Made by a program: the position numbers and the translations under genes. The notes beneath the pieces are model-generated. The model was not told where the DNA came from. It searched no databases and saw nothing but the letters and a program-made list of their open reading frames with translations. Source: CAYJNO01 sp964371715 (GTDB taxonomy: Bacteria > Bacillota_I > Bacilli_A > Erysipelotrichales > Erysipelotrichaceae). From it: a stretch of DNA of 64,000 nt. Each line of letters begins with the position of its first letter. The stretch's first letter is position 1. The stretch covers positions 16,985 through 80,984 of the forward strand of contig CAYJNO010000005.1 in assembly GCA_964371715.1 (NCBI GenBank), given 5' to 3'. Shown piece after piece: positions 17,305-27,300 of the stretch.

Positions 17305-18942
17305 ATGGAAAAAATTACAAAAAAACTTGCAATACTAAGAAGAAATAATCAATTATCTCAACAAAGTGTTGCAGAACAAATAAATATAGATGTCTTTGAA
17401 TATATGTCGTTAGAGAATGGTAGTCAAACTATTGATAAGGAAACCATTACTAAAATTGCAAAGTTTTATAAAATTGCTGAAAAAGATTTAATTGACGACA
17501 ATATAGAAATAGAAGAAATAAAAGAAATAAAAGTTAATGATAAAGTAGGAAATGATCCTTCTTTTATTAAAGTTGAAGAGTTAAAGAAATTTCATGAAAC
17601 TAGTTCGATAACAATGACAAAAAAAGATTTATTCCTTGCCAAGATAGATAAGCTACCAGTAATTGTGAAAGTAGTTAGTGTTGGTTTAGTATTGGTCATT
17701 GTGTTTTTACTAGGTTTCTTTTTTAAACCGGAACCAGAAATTATAATAGAACCTTTAAATCTTAAAAGAGATATTAATGATAAAGTTGTAGGAAATAATT
17801 ATGGAATTATATATTATGTACAAAATAATCTAAAATCTAGAGGTTTAGATATCAATGGACAATTAAGTGTATCAGATGAAGTAGATATAGTAAAAGTCGA
17901 AATGAATGATAGTATTACTGCCTTATTGAAACGTGATGGTACAATTATCTTAAAAGGAAGTGATGCATTGATGTATGATATTGAAAAGTTTGGTTATGTT
18001 AAAGACATTGCTTTAGGAGATGATCATTTAGTAGCTATTAGCCATGATGATAAGGTTTTATGTTCAACATCAACAAGTATTGAAATAGGTTGTAATTTTG
18101 TAGAAGAAGCATACAGTGCCAAGATTGATAAAATATTTGCTTTTGATCATAATACAATTTTGATTGATGTAGATGGAAATATATATACTAATACATATTT
18201 AAGATTAGAAGAAAATATTAAAGATATTGAAATTGAATCAATTGTAGGATATGGAAATAATATTTGGGCTTTATATAAAGATGGAACAATTCAAAGTTTA
18301 TCAGGAGATAAATATGATGATGCTTTAGAATTTACAGATGTTAAGAAAATTGTGTTACTAAATGATGCCCTATTTATTCATACAGAAGATAATAAAGTAC
18401 ACGTAGAAACAAAAAATAATGCATATAAAGCAGTTAGTACCTGGGAAGATGTATTAGATATAGCAGGAAAAGATGATTATTTGGTAGGACTTAAAATTAA
18501 TGATATTATAGGCGTGGGAAATAATGCTTATGATAAATTCAATGAAGAAGCATTAGAACAAGAGGTATTAAAAGAAGTAAGTAACATAGCGGTCAATGTA
18601 AGTTTAGAAGGTGTTAGTATAAAATTTGACACTGTCGAAAATGCTGATAAGTATCTAATCAAAGTAAACAATGAAAATGAATATGAAGTTATAGTAGATA
18701 CAAATGAATTGATAATTCCACTATCAAATTTTAAAGAAAATACAGGTTACACAATAAGTGTTGTAGCAATGTCTAATGATGAAAAATATTTAGCATCAGA
18801 AGAAAATAATTATCATTTTGTATTCTATCAACCAATTGAGGAAGTAGTAACTCCAGAGCCTACTACAGATACTACAATCATACCACCGGCTACAACTACA
18901 CCTACTCCAAATACTGAAGTAGAAGCAACACCAGCACCATAA
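17305..18942 (+). CDS. HTH - transmembrane - beta-propeller - FN3-like protein
   Basis: I do not recognise this 545-residue protein as a named gene, but its architecture is clear. Residues about 5-60 are an XRE-type helix-turn-helix (RRNNQLSQQSVAEQINIDVFEYMSLE). Residues about 118-142 form one membrane span. Residues about 150-425 hold repeated short strands with an 'ALLKRDGTIILKGSD / VAISHDDKVLCS / ALYKDGTIQSLSGD' pattern, resembling RCC1-like beta-propeller blades. Residues about 430-512 look like a fibronectin type III domain, and the end is a Pro/Thr-rich stalk. This puts a DNA-binding head inside and a propeller outside, a layout that recalls RodZ in topology only. It heads a tight operon with the next four genes. 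Confidence 0.72.
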   Translation: MEKITKKLAILRRNNQLSQQSVAEQINIDVFEYMSLENGSQTIDKETITKIAKFYKIAEKDLIDDNIEIEEIKEIKVNDKVGNDPSFIKVEELKKFHETSSITMTKKDLFLAKIDKLPVIVKVVSVGLVLVIVFLLGFFFKPEPEIIIEPLNLKRDINDKVVGNNYGIIYYVQNNLKSRGLDINGQLSVSDEVDIVKVEMNDSITALLKRDGTIILKGSDALMYDIEKFGYVKDIALGDDHLVAISHDDKVLCSTSTSIEIGCNFVEEAYSAKIDKIFAFDHNTILIDVDGNIYTNTYLRLEENIKDIEIESIVGYGNNIWALYKDGTIQSLSGDKYDDALEFTDVKKIVLLNDALFIHTEDNKVHVETKNNAYKAVSTWEDVLDIAGKDDYLVGLKINDIIGVGNNAYDKFNEEALEQEVLKEVSNIAVNVSLEGVSIKFDTVENADKYLIKVNNENEYEVIVDTNELIIPLSNFKENTGYTISVVAMSNDEKYLASEENNYHFVFYQPIEEVVTPEPTTDTTIIPPATTTPTPNTEVEATPAP

Positions 18943-18953
18943 AGGAGAAAAAA

Positions 18954-19667
18954 ATGAAAGATTCATCAAAGTTACAAAAAATTATATTTGGTTTCGTATT
19001 CGCATCAATGGTAATATCAGTAGTGATAATTGCATTTTTAATTAGTAAAGCACCTGAAGTTGCCACAGAAACTGGACAAATGGTTAAAGGAGATTATTCT
19101 TTAATGTTTGCCCAAAGCATATTAGGTATATTCGCAATGATGTTACCAAGTTTTGTTAGTAAAAGATTACAAATTATTATTCCATCAAATATGTTAATTT
19201 TATATGTAGTATTCCTATATTGTGCAATATTCCTAGGAGAAGTTAGATCTTACTATTATGATGTAGAACATTGGGATACAATGTTACATGGATTTAGTGG
19301 AGGAATGATTGGTATTATTGGTTATTCTTTTGTTAATCTATTAAATAAAAGTGACAACATAGATATGAAATTAAGTCCCCTATTTGTATCGGTATTCGCA
19401 TTTTGTTTTGCGATTACATTAGGTGTTGTATGGGAAGTATATGAATATACATTTGATGGTATACTTGGTTTAAATATGCAAAAATTTATGTTAGAAGATA
19501 AAACTCCATTAGTTGGAAGAGCAGCATTAAATGATACAATGAAAGATTTAATTGTTGATGCTGCTGGTGCATTTGTTGCATGTTTACTAGGTTATATTTC
19601 ATTAAAAAACAAGGCCGGATTTATTAAAAAGTTAGAAATCAGAAGAAAAACAAAAAAAGGAAAATAA
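18954..19667 (+). CDS. DUF2238-like integral membrane protein
   Basis: This 237-residue protein has about six membrane segments. The central motif EHWDTMLHGFSGGMIGIIGYS, followed by GVVWEVYEYTFDGILG and then DTMKDLIVDAAGA, matches the DUF2238/YjdF-like pattern of conserved His, Trp, Glu and Asp residues near the membrane. The function of that family is unknown. The conserved polar residues could form a metal or catalytic site within the bilayer (inference). It starts 11 bases after the propeller gene with a GGAGA site, and cysS begins 1 base after its end, so it lies inside a cotranscribed block. Confidence 0.75.
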   Translation: MKDSSKLQKIIFGFVFASMVISVVIIAFLISKAPEVATETGQMVKGDYSLMFAQSILGIFAMMLPSFVSKRLQIIIPSNMLILYVVFLYCAIFLGEVRSYYYDVEHWDTMLHGFSGGMIGIIGYSFVNLLNKSDNIDMKLSPLFVSVFAFCFAITLGVVWEVYEYTFDGILGLNMQKFMLEDKTPLVGRAALNDTMKDLIVDAAGAFVACLLGYISLKNKAGFIKKLEIRRKTKKGK

Positions 19668-19668
19668 T

Positions 19669-21000
19669 ATGAATTTATATAATACAAAAACACTAAAAAT
19701 TGAAAAATTTGTACCAATAAAAGATGGTGAAGTATCAATGTATGTATGTGGACCAACAGTATATGGTGATGCACATATTGGTAATGCAAGACCTATTATC
19801 GTATTTGACACATTAAAAAGAGTGTTTGAAGCTAATGGGTATAAAGTAAAGTTTGTTTCAAATTTCACTGATGTTGATGATAAAATTATTAATCGTGCAA
19901 TTGAAGAAAATGTAGATGAAACAATAATAAGTGAAAGATATATTGAAGCCTATAATAAAGTTAGATCAGCACTAAATGCTAATAACTTATATAAAACACC
20001 AAAAGTAACTGAAACTATTAATGAAATAATTGCTTTTATTGAAGAACTTGTTTCTAAAGGTTATGCATATGAAATCGATGGAGATGTTTATTTTAGAGTT
20101 AATAGTATAGAAAATTATGGAAACTTATCTAAACAAAATATCGAAGACTTAAGAACAGGTGCAAGAATTGAAGCAAATAGTAAAAAAGAAAATCCAATGG
20201 ATTTTGCACTTTGGAAAAAAACAGAAAAAGGATTAAAGTGGAATAGTAAGTTTTCTGAAGGTCGACCAGGATGGCATACAGAATGTGTTGTAATGATAAA
20301 TAAGGAATTAGGAAGTAAAATAGATATTCATGGGGGAGGATCTGACTTAAGATTCCCTCATCATGAAAATGAAGTAGCGCAATCAATGGCGTTAAATCAT
20401 AATGAGATAGCTAATTTTTGGATGCATAATGCAATGATTAATATTGATGGTGATAAAATGAGTAAATCATTAGGAAATATTAAAAATGCTAAAGATGTTA
20501 TTAGTGAACTTGGACCAAGACTTGTAAGATTCTTTATGTTATCAGTAAATTATCGTAAAGAAATTTCATTTAATGATGAAGCCATTATGACAAGTAAAAA
20601 AGAGTTAGAGAAAATTGATAATTCATTAAAACAAGCATATATTATGCTACAAAAAAATAACTATTCTATTAATGAAGAATTTAATGAGGAATTATATCAA
20701 AAATTCATTGAAGCTATGAATGATGATTTAAATACACCTAATGCTTATATGGTGATTTACGAGGTGGTTAAACAATTAAATCAATCATTAAGACAAAAAG
20801 AAAAAGACTTTGCAGCAATTGCTACATTGGTATTAAGTATTGAAAAAATGCTAGATGTACTAGGTATCTTACAAGGACGACTTGTACTATCTAGTGAAGA
20901 CTTAGAACTTTACCAAAAGTGGGAAACAGCAAAAGTAAACAAAGATTTTGAAGCAGCTGATAAATATCGTAATGAATTAAATGCAAAAGGTTTAATTTAA
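19669..21000 (+). CDS. cysS: Cysteinyl-tRNA synthetase
   Basis: A class I synthetase that charges tRNA-Cys. The 443-residue protein is slightly shorter than the usual 465. Motifs: VCGPTVYGDAHIGNARP containing the zinc ligand Cys and the HIGH-type signature (HIGN), WHTECVVM and FPHHENEVAQ with the other zinc ligands, and KMSKSLGN (KMSKS loop). The C-terminal anticodon region is shorter than usual, which accounts for the length. Its stop overlaps the mrnC start (TAATG). The gene order cysS-mrnC-rlmB is the same as in Bacillus. Confidence 0.97.
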   Translation: MNLYNTKTLKIEKFVPIKDGEVSMYVCGPTVYGDAHIGNARPIIVFDTLKRVFEANGYKVKFVSNFTDVDDKIINRAIEENVDETIISERYIEAYNKVRSALNANNLYKTPKVTETINEIIAFIEELVSKGYAYEIDGDVYFRVNSIENYGNLSKQNIEDLRTGARIEANSKKENPMDFALWKKTEKGLKWNSKFSEGRPGWHTECVVMINKELGSKIDIHGGGSDLRFPHHENEVAQSMALNHNEIANFWMHNAMINIDGDKMSKSLGNIKNAKDVISELGPRLVRFFMLSVNYRKEISFNDEAIMTSKKELEKIDNSLKQAYIMLQKNNYSINEEFNEELYQKFIEAMNDDLNTPNAYMVIYEVVKQLNQSLRQKEKDFAAIATLVLSIEKMLDVLGILQGRLVLSSEDLELYQKWETAKVNKDFEAADKYRNELNAKGLI

Positions 21001-21386
21001 TGAATTACGAATTATTAAATGGACTAACACTTGCCTATATGGGTGATGCGATTTGGTCATTATATGTAAGAGAATACTTTATTAATCAAGGTATTACAAA
21101 ATCTTATATGTTACAAAAACAAACAATTAAATATGTAAGTGCTAAAGCTCAAGCAAAAATTTTTTTCGCAATGTGTGATGAAAATTTAATTAGTGAAGCA
21201 GAGCATGTAATCTTTAAAAGAGGACGTAATGGAAAAGTAAATAATGTCCCAAAAAATACAGATTTAAAAACATATCAGACATCTACAGGTTTTGAAGCTT
21301 TAATAGGTTACTTATATCTGTCGGGAAATAATGAACGTGTAGAAGAAATATTTAATTATGCAATTGCATTGATTGAGGAGAGTTAA
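21000..21386 (+). CDS. mrnC: Mini-ribonuclease 3
   Basis: This 128-residue protein is the RNase III catalytic domain without a double-stranded-RNA-binding domain. It matures 23S rRNA ends in Bacillota. The catalytic signature is LAYMGDAIWSLYVREY (Asp in GDA), and the second acidic site lies in TGFEALIGYLYLSG. Start and stop both overlap their neighbours in TAATG junctions, so cysS, mrnC and rlmB are translationally coupled. Confidence 0.95.
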   Translation: MNYELLNGLTLAYMGDAIWSLYVREYFINQGITKSYMLQKQTIKYVSAKAQAKIFFAMCDENLISEAEHVIFKRGRNGKVNNVPKNTDLKTYQTSTGFEALIGYLYLSGNNERVEEIFNYAIALIEES

Positions 21387-22096
21387 TGAAACAGTATATA
21401 TATGGAAAAAATGCGATTAATAACGCATTAAGAGCAAATCGTGTTAGTGCACTTTATGTTCAAAATCAAACTAAAGAATATAATCGCTTTAAGGTTGATT
21501 TGAAAATTAAATCTAAAAATGAATTATCAAAATTATGTAATAGTGATAATCACCAAGGTGTAGTTGCTCTTATTGAAGAATATCAAACAGTATCTTTAGA
21601 GAAAATGATAGAAGATGCAAGTGCTAGTGAATATCCTTTATTAATTATCTTAGATGGTTTAAAAGATCCGCATAATTTAGGCGCTATATTAAGAACTGCT
21701 GATTGTGTTGGTGCGAATGGTGTTATTTATAAAAAGCATAATGCAGTATCACTGAATTCAACAGTAGCGAAAGTATCTTGTGGAGCAATTGAGACAGTAA
21801 ATGCTGCTGAAGTTGTTAACTTAGGACAAACAATAGAAATACTTAAAAAGGCAGGATATTGGGTTATAGGTACTGATGTTAACAAGGCTCAAGATTATCG
21901 CTTAGTAAATTATAAAATGCCGGTTGCATTAGTTATTGGTTCTGAAGGTGAAGGAATGTCTAGACTTGTAAAAGAGAAATGTGACTTCTTAATAAAATTA
22001 CCAATGGTAGGAAGTATTACTTCTTTAAATGCGTCTGTTGCGACAGGGATCATTTTATATGAAGTATTCAATCAAAGAAATAGTATAGTAAAATAA
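21386..22096 (+). CDS. rlmB: 23S rRNA (guanosine-2'-O-)-methyltransferase RlmB family
   Basis: A SPOUT/TrmH-type RNA 2'-O-ribose methyltransferase of 236 residues. The N-terminal substrate-binding domain (YIYGKNAINNALRANRVSALYVQ) is followed by the knotted catalytic domain with motif 1 LDGLKDPHNLGAILRTADC, motif 2 VIGSEGEGMSRLV and motif 3 LPMVGSITSLNASVATGIILYE. It is the third member of the cysS-mrnC-rlmB operon and ends at a strong terminator. In Bacillus yacP comes next, but it is missing here. Confidence 0.94.
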   Translation: MKQYIYGKNAINNALRANRVSALYVQNQTKEYNRFKVDLKIKSKNELSKLCNSDNHQGVVALIEEYQTVSLEKMIEDASASEYPLLIILDGLKDPHNLGAILRTADCVGANGVIYKKHNAVSLNSTVAKVSCGAIETVNAAEVVNLGQTIEILKKAGYWVIGTDVNKAQDYRLVNYKMPVALVIGSEGEGMSRLVKEKCDFLIKLPMVGSITSLNASVATGIILYEVFNQRNSIVK

Positions 22097-22146
22097 AAGA
22101 TTTATCCACAATGAATTTCAGCAATTGTGGATAAATCTTTTTTTCC
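22094..22146 (+). terminator. Strong terminator after rlmB
   Basis: A perfect 17-bp stem (22096-22112 with 22124-22140) and an 11-base loop are followed by seven T. It overlaps the rlmB stop codon and separates the operon from the sigma-factor gene. Confidence 0.93.
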
Positions 22147-22218
22147 TAGAGTATATTTAGATAAATATTAATCACTATATAATAAAGAATAAAATATATT
22201 TATATAGAGGTGAAAAAA

Positions 22219-22812
22219 ATGGAAAAAGAAAAAAATAAATATAACGATTATGAGTTGATATATATGATTAGACAAAACGATGATAATGCTTATTCATTAT
22301 TATTATCAAAATATGAAAGATTAGTATTTAAATTAGCACTTGGATTCTGTAAAAATAATAAGCTAGACACAAGGTTTAAAGAAGAATTAGTTCAACTTGG
22401 ATTTATAGGTTTATATGAAGCGACAACATTATTTAAGGAAAGCTGTAACACTACTTTTATGACATTTGCGTATTTAGTAATAAAAAGAAAAATGCAAAAT
22501 TATTATACTAAATACTATAAGATATCAGCGTATGAAATGCCGTATGAAGAAGAAATATATGTAAAAGAAACTGCTGAAAGCTATTTACCCAACTATAATA
22601 GTGAAACACCAGAAACAATATTCTTTGATAAACTGCAAAGTGAAATGATACTTGAAGCATTCGATATGTTAAGGCCACAAGACAAAGTTATCATTAAATA
22701 TAAACTACAAGGATACTCTTACAAAGAAATTGCGCGATTTTGTAATATAAGTACAAAGCAAGTAGACAATGCTTTACAGCGTATAAAAAAAGAACTTGTA
22801 AAATACTTATAA
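22219..22812 (+). CDS. sigH: RNA polymerase sigma factor, SigH-like
   Basis: This sigma-70-family protein of about 197 residues shows region 2 (DNAYSLLLSKYERLVFKLA, then EELVQLGFIGLYEATTLF) and region 4 (LRPQDKVIIKYKLQGYSYKEIARFCNIS, then TKQVDNALQRIKKELVKYL). The last segment closely resembles the end of Bacillus SigH, and its location directly after cysS-mrnC-rlmB matches sigH. I start at ATG 22219, since the GTG at 22210 overlaps the AGAGG site. SigH controls sporulation onset in Bacillus but competence genes in staphylococci and Listeria. No sporulation gene is seen here, so its regulon is open. Confidence 0.82.
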   Translation: MEKEKNKYNDYELIYMIRQNDDNAYSLLLSKYERLVFKLALGFCKNNKLDTRFKEELVQLGFIGLYEATTLFKESCNTTFMTFAYLVIKRKMQNYYTKYYKISAYEMPYEEEIYVKETAESYLPNYNSETPETIFFDKLQSEMILEAFDMLRPQDKVIIKYKLQGYSYKEIARFCNISTKQVDNALQRIKKELVKYL

Positions 22813-22846
22813 ATAATGTTAGAATTAGACAGTTGAGGACTAAAAT

Positions 22847-24229
22847 ATGAACTTAAAAAAAGAATACGATGTAGTAATTATTGGTGGCGGTATTGGTGGT
22901 CTAATGACTGCATATCGTTTGATTGAAAAAGATGCGTCATTGAATGTATTGTTATTAGAAAGAGGACAAGCACTTGATAAGAGAAAATGTCCTATTGTTA
23001 CAAAAAAAGTAACAAAATGTATTAAATGTACACCATGTAGTATCATGGAAGGTATGGCAGGAGCAGGAGCATTTTCTGATGGTAAATATATTATTTCTAC
23101 AGAATATGGTGGATGGTTACCTGATTTAATGGAACATGATGTGGTTTTAAACTATATTAATCAAGCTGATGAAGTATTAATGAAATTTGGAGCACAAGAA
23201 GATCGATATATTCCAAGTGATGAGTTAAAACAATTATGTTTAAGATACGATTTACATATGCAACAAGCGGAAGTTAAGCACTTAGGAACTGATGCAAATT
23301 ATAATACAATGTTAAACTTAATTAACTATTTAGAAGATAAGGTTCAAATTGAAACTAACGCTAAAGTAGTTGACGTAAATAAAGATACAAAAGAAGTATT
23401 TATTAATTCAAAAAATAGTGAATACACTGTTACAGGAAGCAAAATTATTTTTGCTGTAGGTAGAGCTGGTGCGCGTGGCTTTAAAGAATGGTGTATTAAA
23501 AATAAAATCGAGTGTAAAAATAACCAAGTAGATGTAGGGGTTCGTGTAGAATTACCATCTATTGTTTGGGATCATTTTTCAAAGAAAATTTATGAACCAA
23601 AAATATACTATAAATCAGGTAAATATGGTGATACAACAAGAATGTTCTGTTTTAATGAAAGAGGACATGTTGTAACAGAAAATACTGATGGAGTATTAAC
23701 AGTAAATGGTCATTCATATAAAGATGAAAAAATGAAATCAAAAAATAGTAACTTTGCCCTATTAAGTTCAACTTATTTTACAGAACCATTTGATGAGCCT
23801 GTAGAATATGCAAGAAGTGTTGCTTCATTAGCAAATAAGATAAGTGGAGGAACAGTATTAGTTCAAAGACTTGGAGATTTAGAAGCAGGAAAAAGAACAA
23901 CAGAAACACGTTTAAAACAATCAACAGTTAGACCAACACTTGATGCAGTACCTGGAGATTTAAGTTTGTGTATGCCAAAGCGTCAATTAGATAATATAAT
24001 TGAAACTTTACATGCTTTAGATAAAGTAGCGCCAGGAACTGCAAACTATGATACTTTATTGTATGGAGTAGAATGTAAATTCTATAGTGCAAGACCAAAA
24101 AGTACTAACTTTGAATTAGATGACGCGAAAGGAATCTTTGCAATCGGAGATGGCGCAGGATTTACAAGATCATTATCTCAAGCTGGAGCTAATGGATTAA
24201 TTGTTGCTGATATCATAACGAAAAAATAG
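22847..24229 (+). CDS. FAD-dependent oxidoreductase (COG2509-like)
   Basis: This 460-residue flavoprotein has an N-terminal Rossmann dinucleotide-binding motif (VVIIGGGIGGLMTAYRL) and a C-terminal FAD-binding segment with IFAIGDGAGFTRSLSQAGANGLIVA. Between them lies a cysteine-rich stretch (KRKCPIV, then KCIKCTPCSIMEGMAGAGAFSDGKY) typical of the uncharacterised FAD-dependent dehydrogenases of COG2509. The four cysteines in this short stretch could bind metal or act in redox (inference). The substrate is unknown. The gene is 34 bases after sigH and has its own terminator downstream. Confidence 0.85.
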   Translation: MNLKKEYDVVIIGGGIGGLMTAYRLIEKDASLNVLLLERGQALDKRKCPIVTKKVTKCIKCTPCSIMEGMAGAGAFSDGKYIISTEYGGWLPDLMEHDVVLNYINQADEVLMKFGAQEDRYIPSDELKQLCLRYDLHMQQAEVKHLGTDANYNTMLNLINYLEDKVQIETNAKVVDVNKDTKEVFINSKNSEYTVTGSKIIFAVGRAGARGFKEWCIKNKIECKNNQVDVGVRVELPSIVWDHFSKKIYEPKIYYKSGKYGDTTRMFCFNERGHVVTENTDGVLTVNGHSYKDEKMKSKNSNFALLSSTYFTEPFDEPVEYARSVASLANKISGGTVLVQRLGDLEAGKRTTETRLKQSTVRPTLDAVPGDLSLCMPKRQLDNIIETLHALDKVAPGTANYDTLLYGVECKFYSARPKSTNFELDDAKGIFAIGDGAGFTRSLSQAGANGLIVADIITKK

Positions 24230-24233
24230 ATTT

Positions 24234-24266
24234 AAAAACACAATATTATTGATATTGTGTTTTTTT
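24234..24266 (+). terminator. Terminator after the FAD oxidoreductase gene
   Basis: The 12-bp arms AAAAACACAATA and TATTGTGTTTTT, with a 7-base loop, run into a T-tract. Confidence 0.92.
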
Positions 24267-24313
24267 AAGTGATAAATATGATAGAATAATAAAATTAAAA
24301 GAAGGAAATAAGT

Positions 24314-27300
24314 ATGATAAAATATAGTGTAAAAAGACCGTATACAGTGTTTGTGGGTGTAATATTAGCGTTAGTATTAGGGTTTGTCTCTTTTTTAGGA
24401 TTAAAAACAGATCTTCTACCTACAATTGAATTACCGATGGCCATAGTAATGACTACCTACCCTGGTGCCACGCCTGAAAAGGTTGAATTAGAAGTTACTA
24501 ATTTAATCGAAGATGCAGTTGCGACTGTAAGTGACTTAGAAAACATAACAAGTACTTCAAGTGAAAATGTAAGTATAGTTATTTTAGAATTTAATGAATC
24601 AGTTAATATGGATAGCGCAATGATTGAAGTAAATAATCAAGTAAATGCTGTAGAAGGAAACTTTGATGATTTAGTTATGGCACCAACTATCATAAAGATA
24701 AATCCAAATTTATTACCAATTCAGATGTTAAGTGTTGATGTTGAAGGCATGGATGTTAAAGAACTAACAACATTCGTTGAAGAAGAAATACTTTTTGAGT
24801 TTGAAAGATTAGGTGGAGTTGCGACAGTAAATGTTTCAGGGAGTGTTGAAGACTATCTTGAAATATCTTTAAATCAAACAAAGATAGATGAAATAAATGA
24901 TGACATCTTACATGCAATAGACAGCGATTTATATGAAGTTAAAAGTGAACTAGTAGATGCACAAAATGAACTAAATACCGCTAAAGAAGAACTTGAAACA
25001 ACTAAAAATGAAGTATATAGTAACCTGTCAGAAGTTTCATTATTATTAGATAGTACAAATGCTCAGTTACAAAGTTATATTAGTGAGCAAACTGCTGCTC
25101 AAGTTGAAGTGGAAATTGCAAAAGGTGCAAAAGATTTATTTGAATTAAAATTATTGGTAGACAATACAATTATATTAATTAATACTTTACCCGATGATAC
25201 AGTGATAGTTGAACAATTAATGGCTGATCCATCATTAAGTCCAATTTTAGGTATTTTGTTAGAAGCTAAAATGATAACTTTAGATATGTCTGTGGCAACA
25301 ATGAGATTAGCATTACCTACTATGAGTACAGAATTTAAAACTCAATTAATAGGGCTTGGAGTAAGTGAAGATGATATTGATAATGGTGATATTACTAATA
25401 CTAAAAATAGATATAACGAGGCAAACAATGCTCTAAATAGTGCAAACACTTTAGTTAACAGTACTAAAGAAGCTGCTGATAAAATAGCTAGTGAATATAA
25501 AACTTTAGAAAAAAGTATGCTAGAAGTGTCAGAAGAATTTGCAGTTGGAAGTATCCAAATAGATAGTGGAATAAATGAACTTGAAAGTGCAATTGATAAT
25601 TTTGAAGATCAAAGAGAACAAGCTTTAAAAAGTGCAAATATCGATTCACTAGTAACACAAGAAGCAATAAGTGGAATCTTAACTGCCCAAAACTTTAATC
25701 TTCCAGCAGGAAGTATAAAAGACTTAGAAGGTAATACAATAACTGTTAAAGTTGGTGATGTATTTGATAGCATAGAAGAATTAGAAAATTTATTATTATT
25801 AGATATGGGAATAGACGGAGTTGATCCAATATATTTAAAGGATGTTGCTGAAGTTAGTATAAAAGATAATTCATTGGATAGTACAACTAAAATAAATGGT
25901 AATCCAGGAATATTTATAGATATTCAAAAGAGTAGTACAGCATCGACTACAGAAGTTTCAGCATTAATTAATGCGAAAGTAGTAGAGTTAATGGAAACAC
26001 ACGATGGTTTAAATATTACAACATTAATGGATCAAGGTATCTATATTAATTTAATTATTGATAGTGTTTTACAAAATTTATTATATGGTGGAGTAATTGC
26101 TTTTATCTTATTGTTAGTATTTTTAAAGGATGTAAAACCAACACTTGTTATTGCGATGTCAATTCCATTGAGTTTATTAATAAGTATTGTTTTAATGTAT
26201 TTTAGTAATGTTACATTAAATATTATTTCATTATCAGGGTTAGCGCTTGGTGTTGGGATGTTAGTAGATAATAGTATCGTAGTAATTGAAAATATATATC
26301 GTTTAAGAAATGAAGGGATGGATAAATACAATGCTGCAGTTAAAGGTGCAACTCAAGTTGCTGGTGCTATCTTTGCATCAACGCTAACGACTGTTTGTGT
26401 ATTCTTACCGATTGTCTTTGTTGAAGGTATGACACAAGAATTGTTTATCGATATGGGGTTAACGATAGCATATTCTTTATTTGCAAGTTTATTAGTTGCA
26501 TTAACTCTTGTCCCTGCAATGGCTTCGACAGTGCTTACATCAACAAATGAAAAAGAAAATAAACTATTTAATCGAATGGTTAATTCATATGAAAAACTTT
26601 TAAAGTTAAATCTTAAATACAAATTTATTGTTATCATAATGAGTTTGGTGTTATTGGTGGTATCGATATATAATGCTTTCTTAATGCCTCTTGAAATGTT
26701 TCCACAAATGGATTCAAATCAAATGCAAATGACTTATACAGATAAAGAGTTAAATAAAGAAGAAATTATGAATAATGCAAATATTATTGCTGAAAATATA
26801 ATGGAAATTGAAGGAGTTACAACTGTTGGGTATTCAATGGGTAGTTCAATTAGCTTAAGTCCTGACAATAATACATTAAATTACAATATCATTATTGATT
26901 TAGAAAGTGGTAGAGCCTCTGATGAGATTGCCCAGGAAATATTAAGTATCAATAGCGAGTACAGTGAGTATTTAACAGTTTCTGCTTCAACAATGGATAT
27001 GAGTGCTCTGACAGGAAGTGGAATAACAATATCAATTAAAGGTAATGATTTAGATGAATTAAAATCAATATCTGATGAAATCAAAGCACTAGTTATTAAT
27101 GTTGAAGGTGTTAGTGAAGTTGTAGATGGTTATGAAGATAGTATAGAAGAATTACGAATTGATATAAATAAAAATATAGCTAGTGAGTATGGTTTGATGG
27201 TGGCACAAGTATATCAAGAAGTTTCTGCTAGTATCAAAGAAGAAACACCATCAACATCATTTGTCTTTAATGGAGAAAGTTATAATTCAATAATAGTGAA

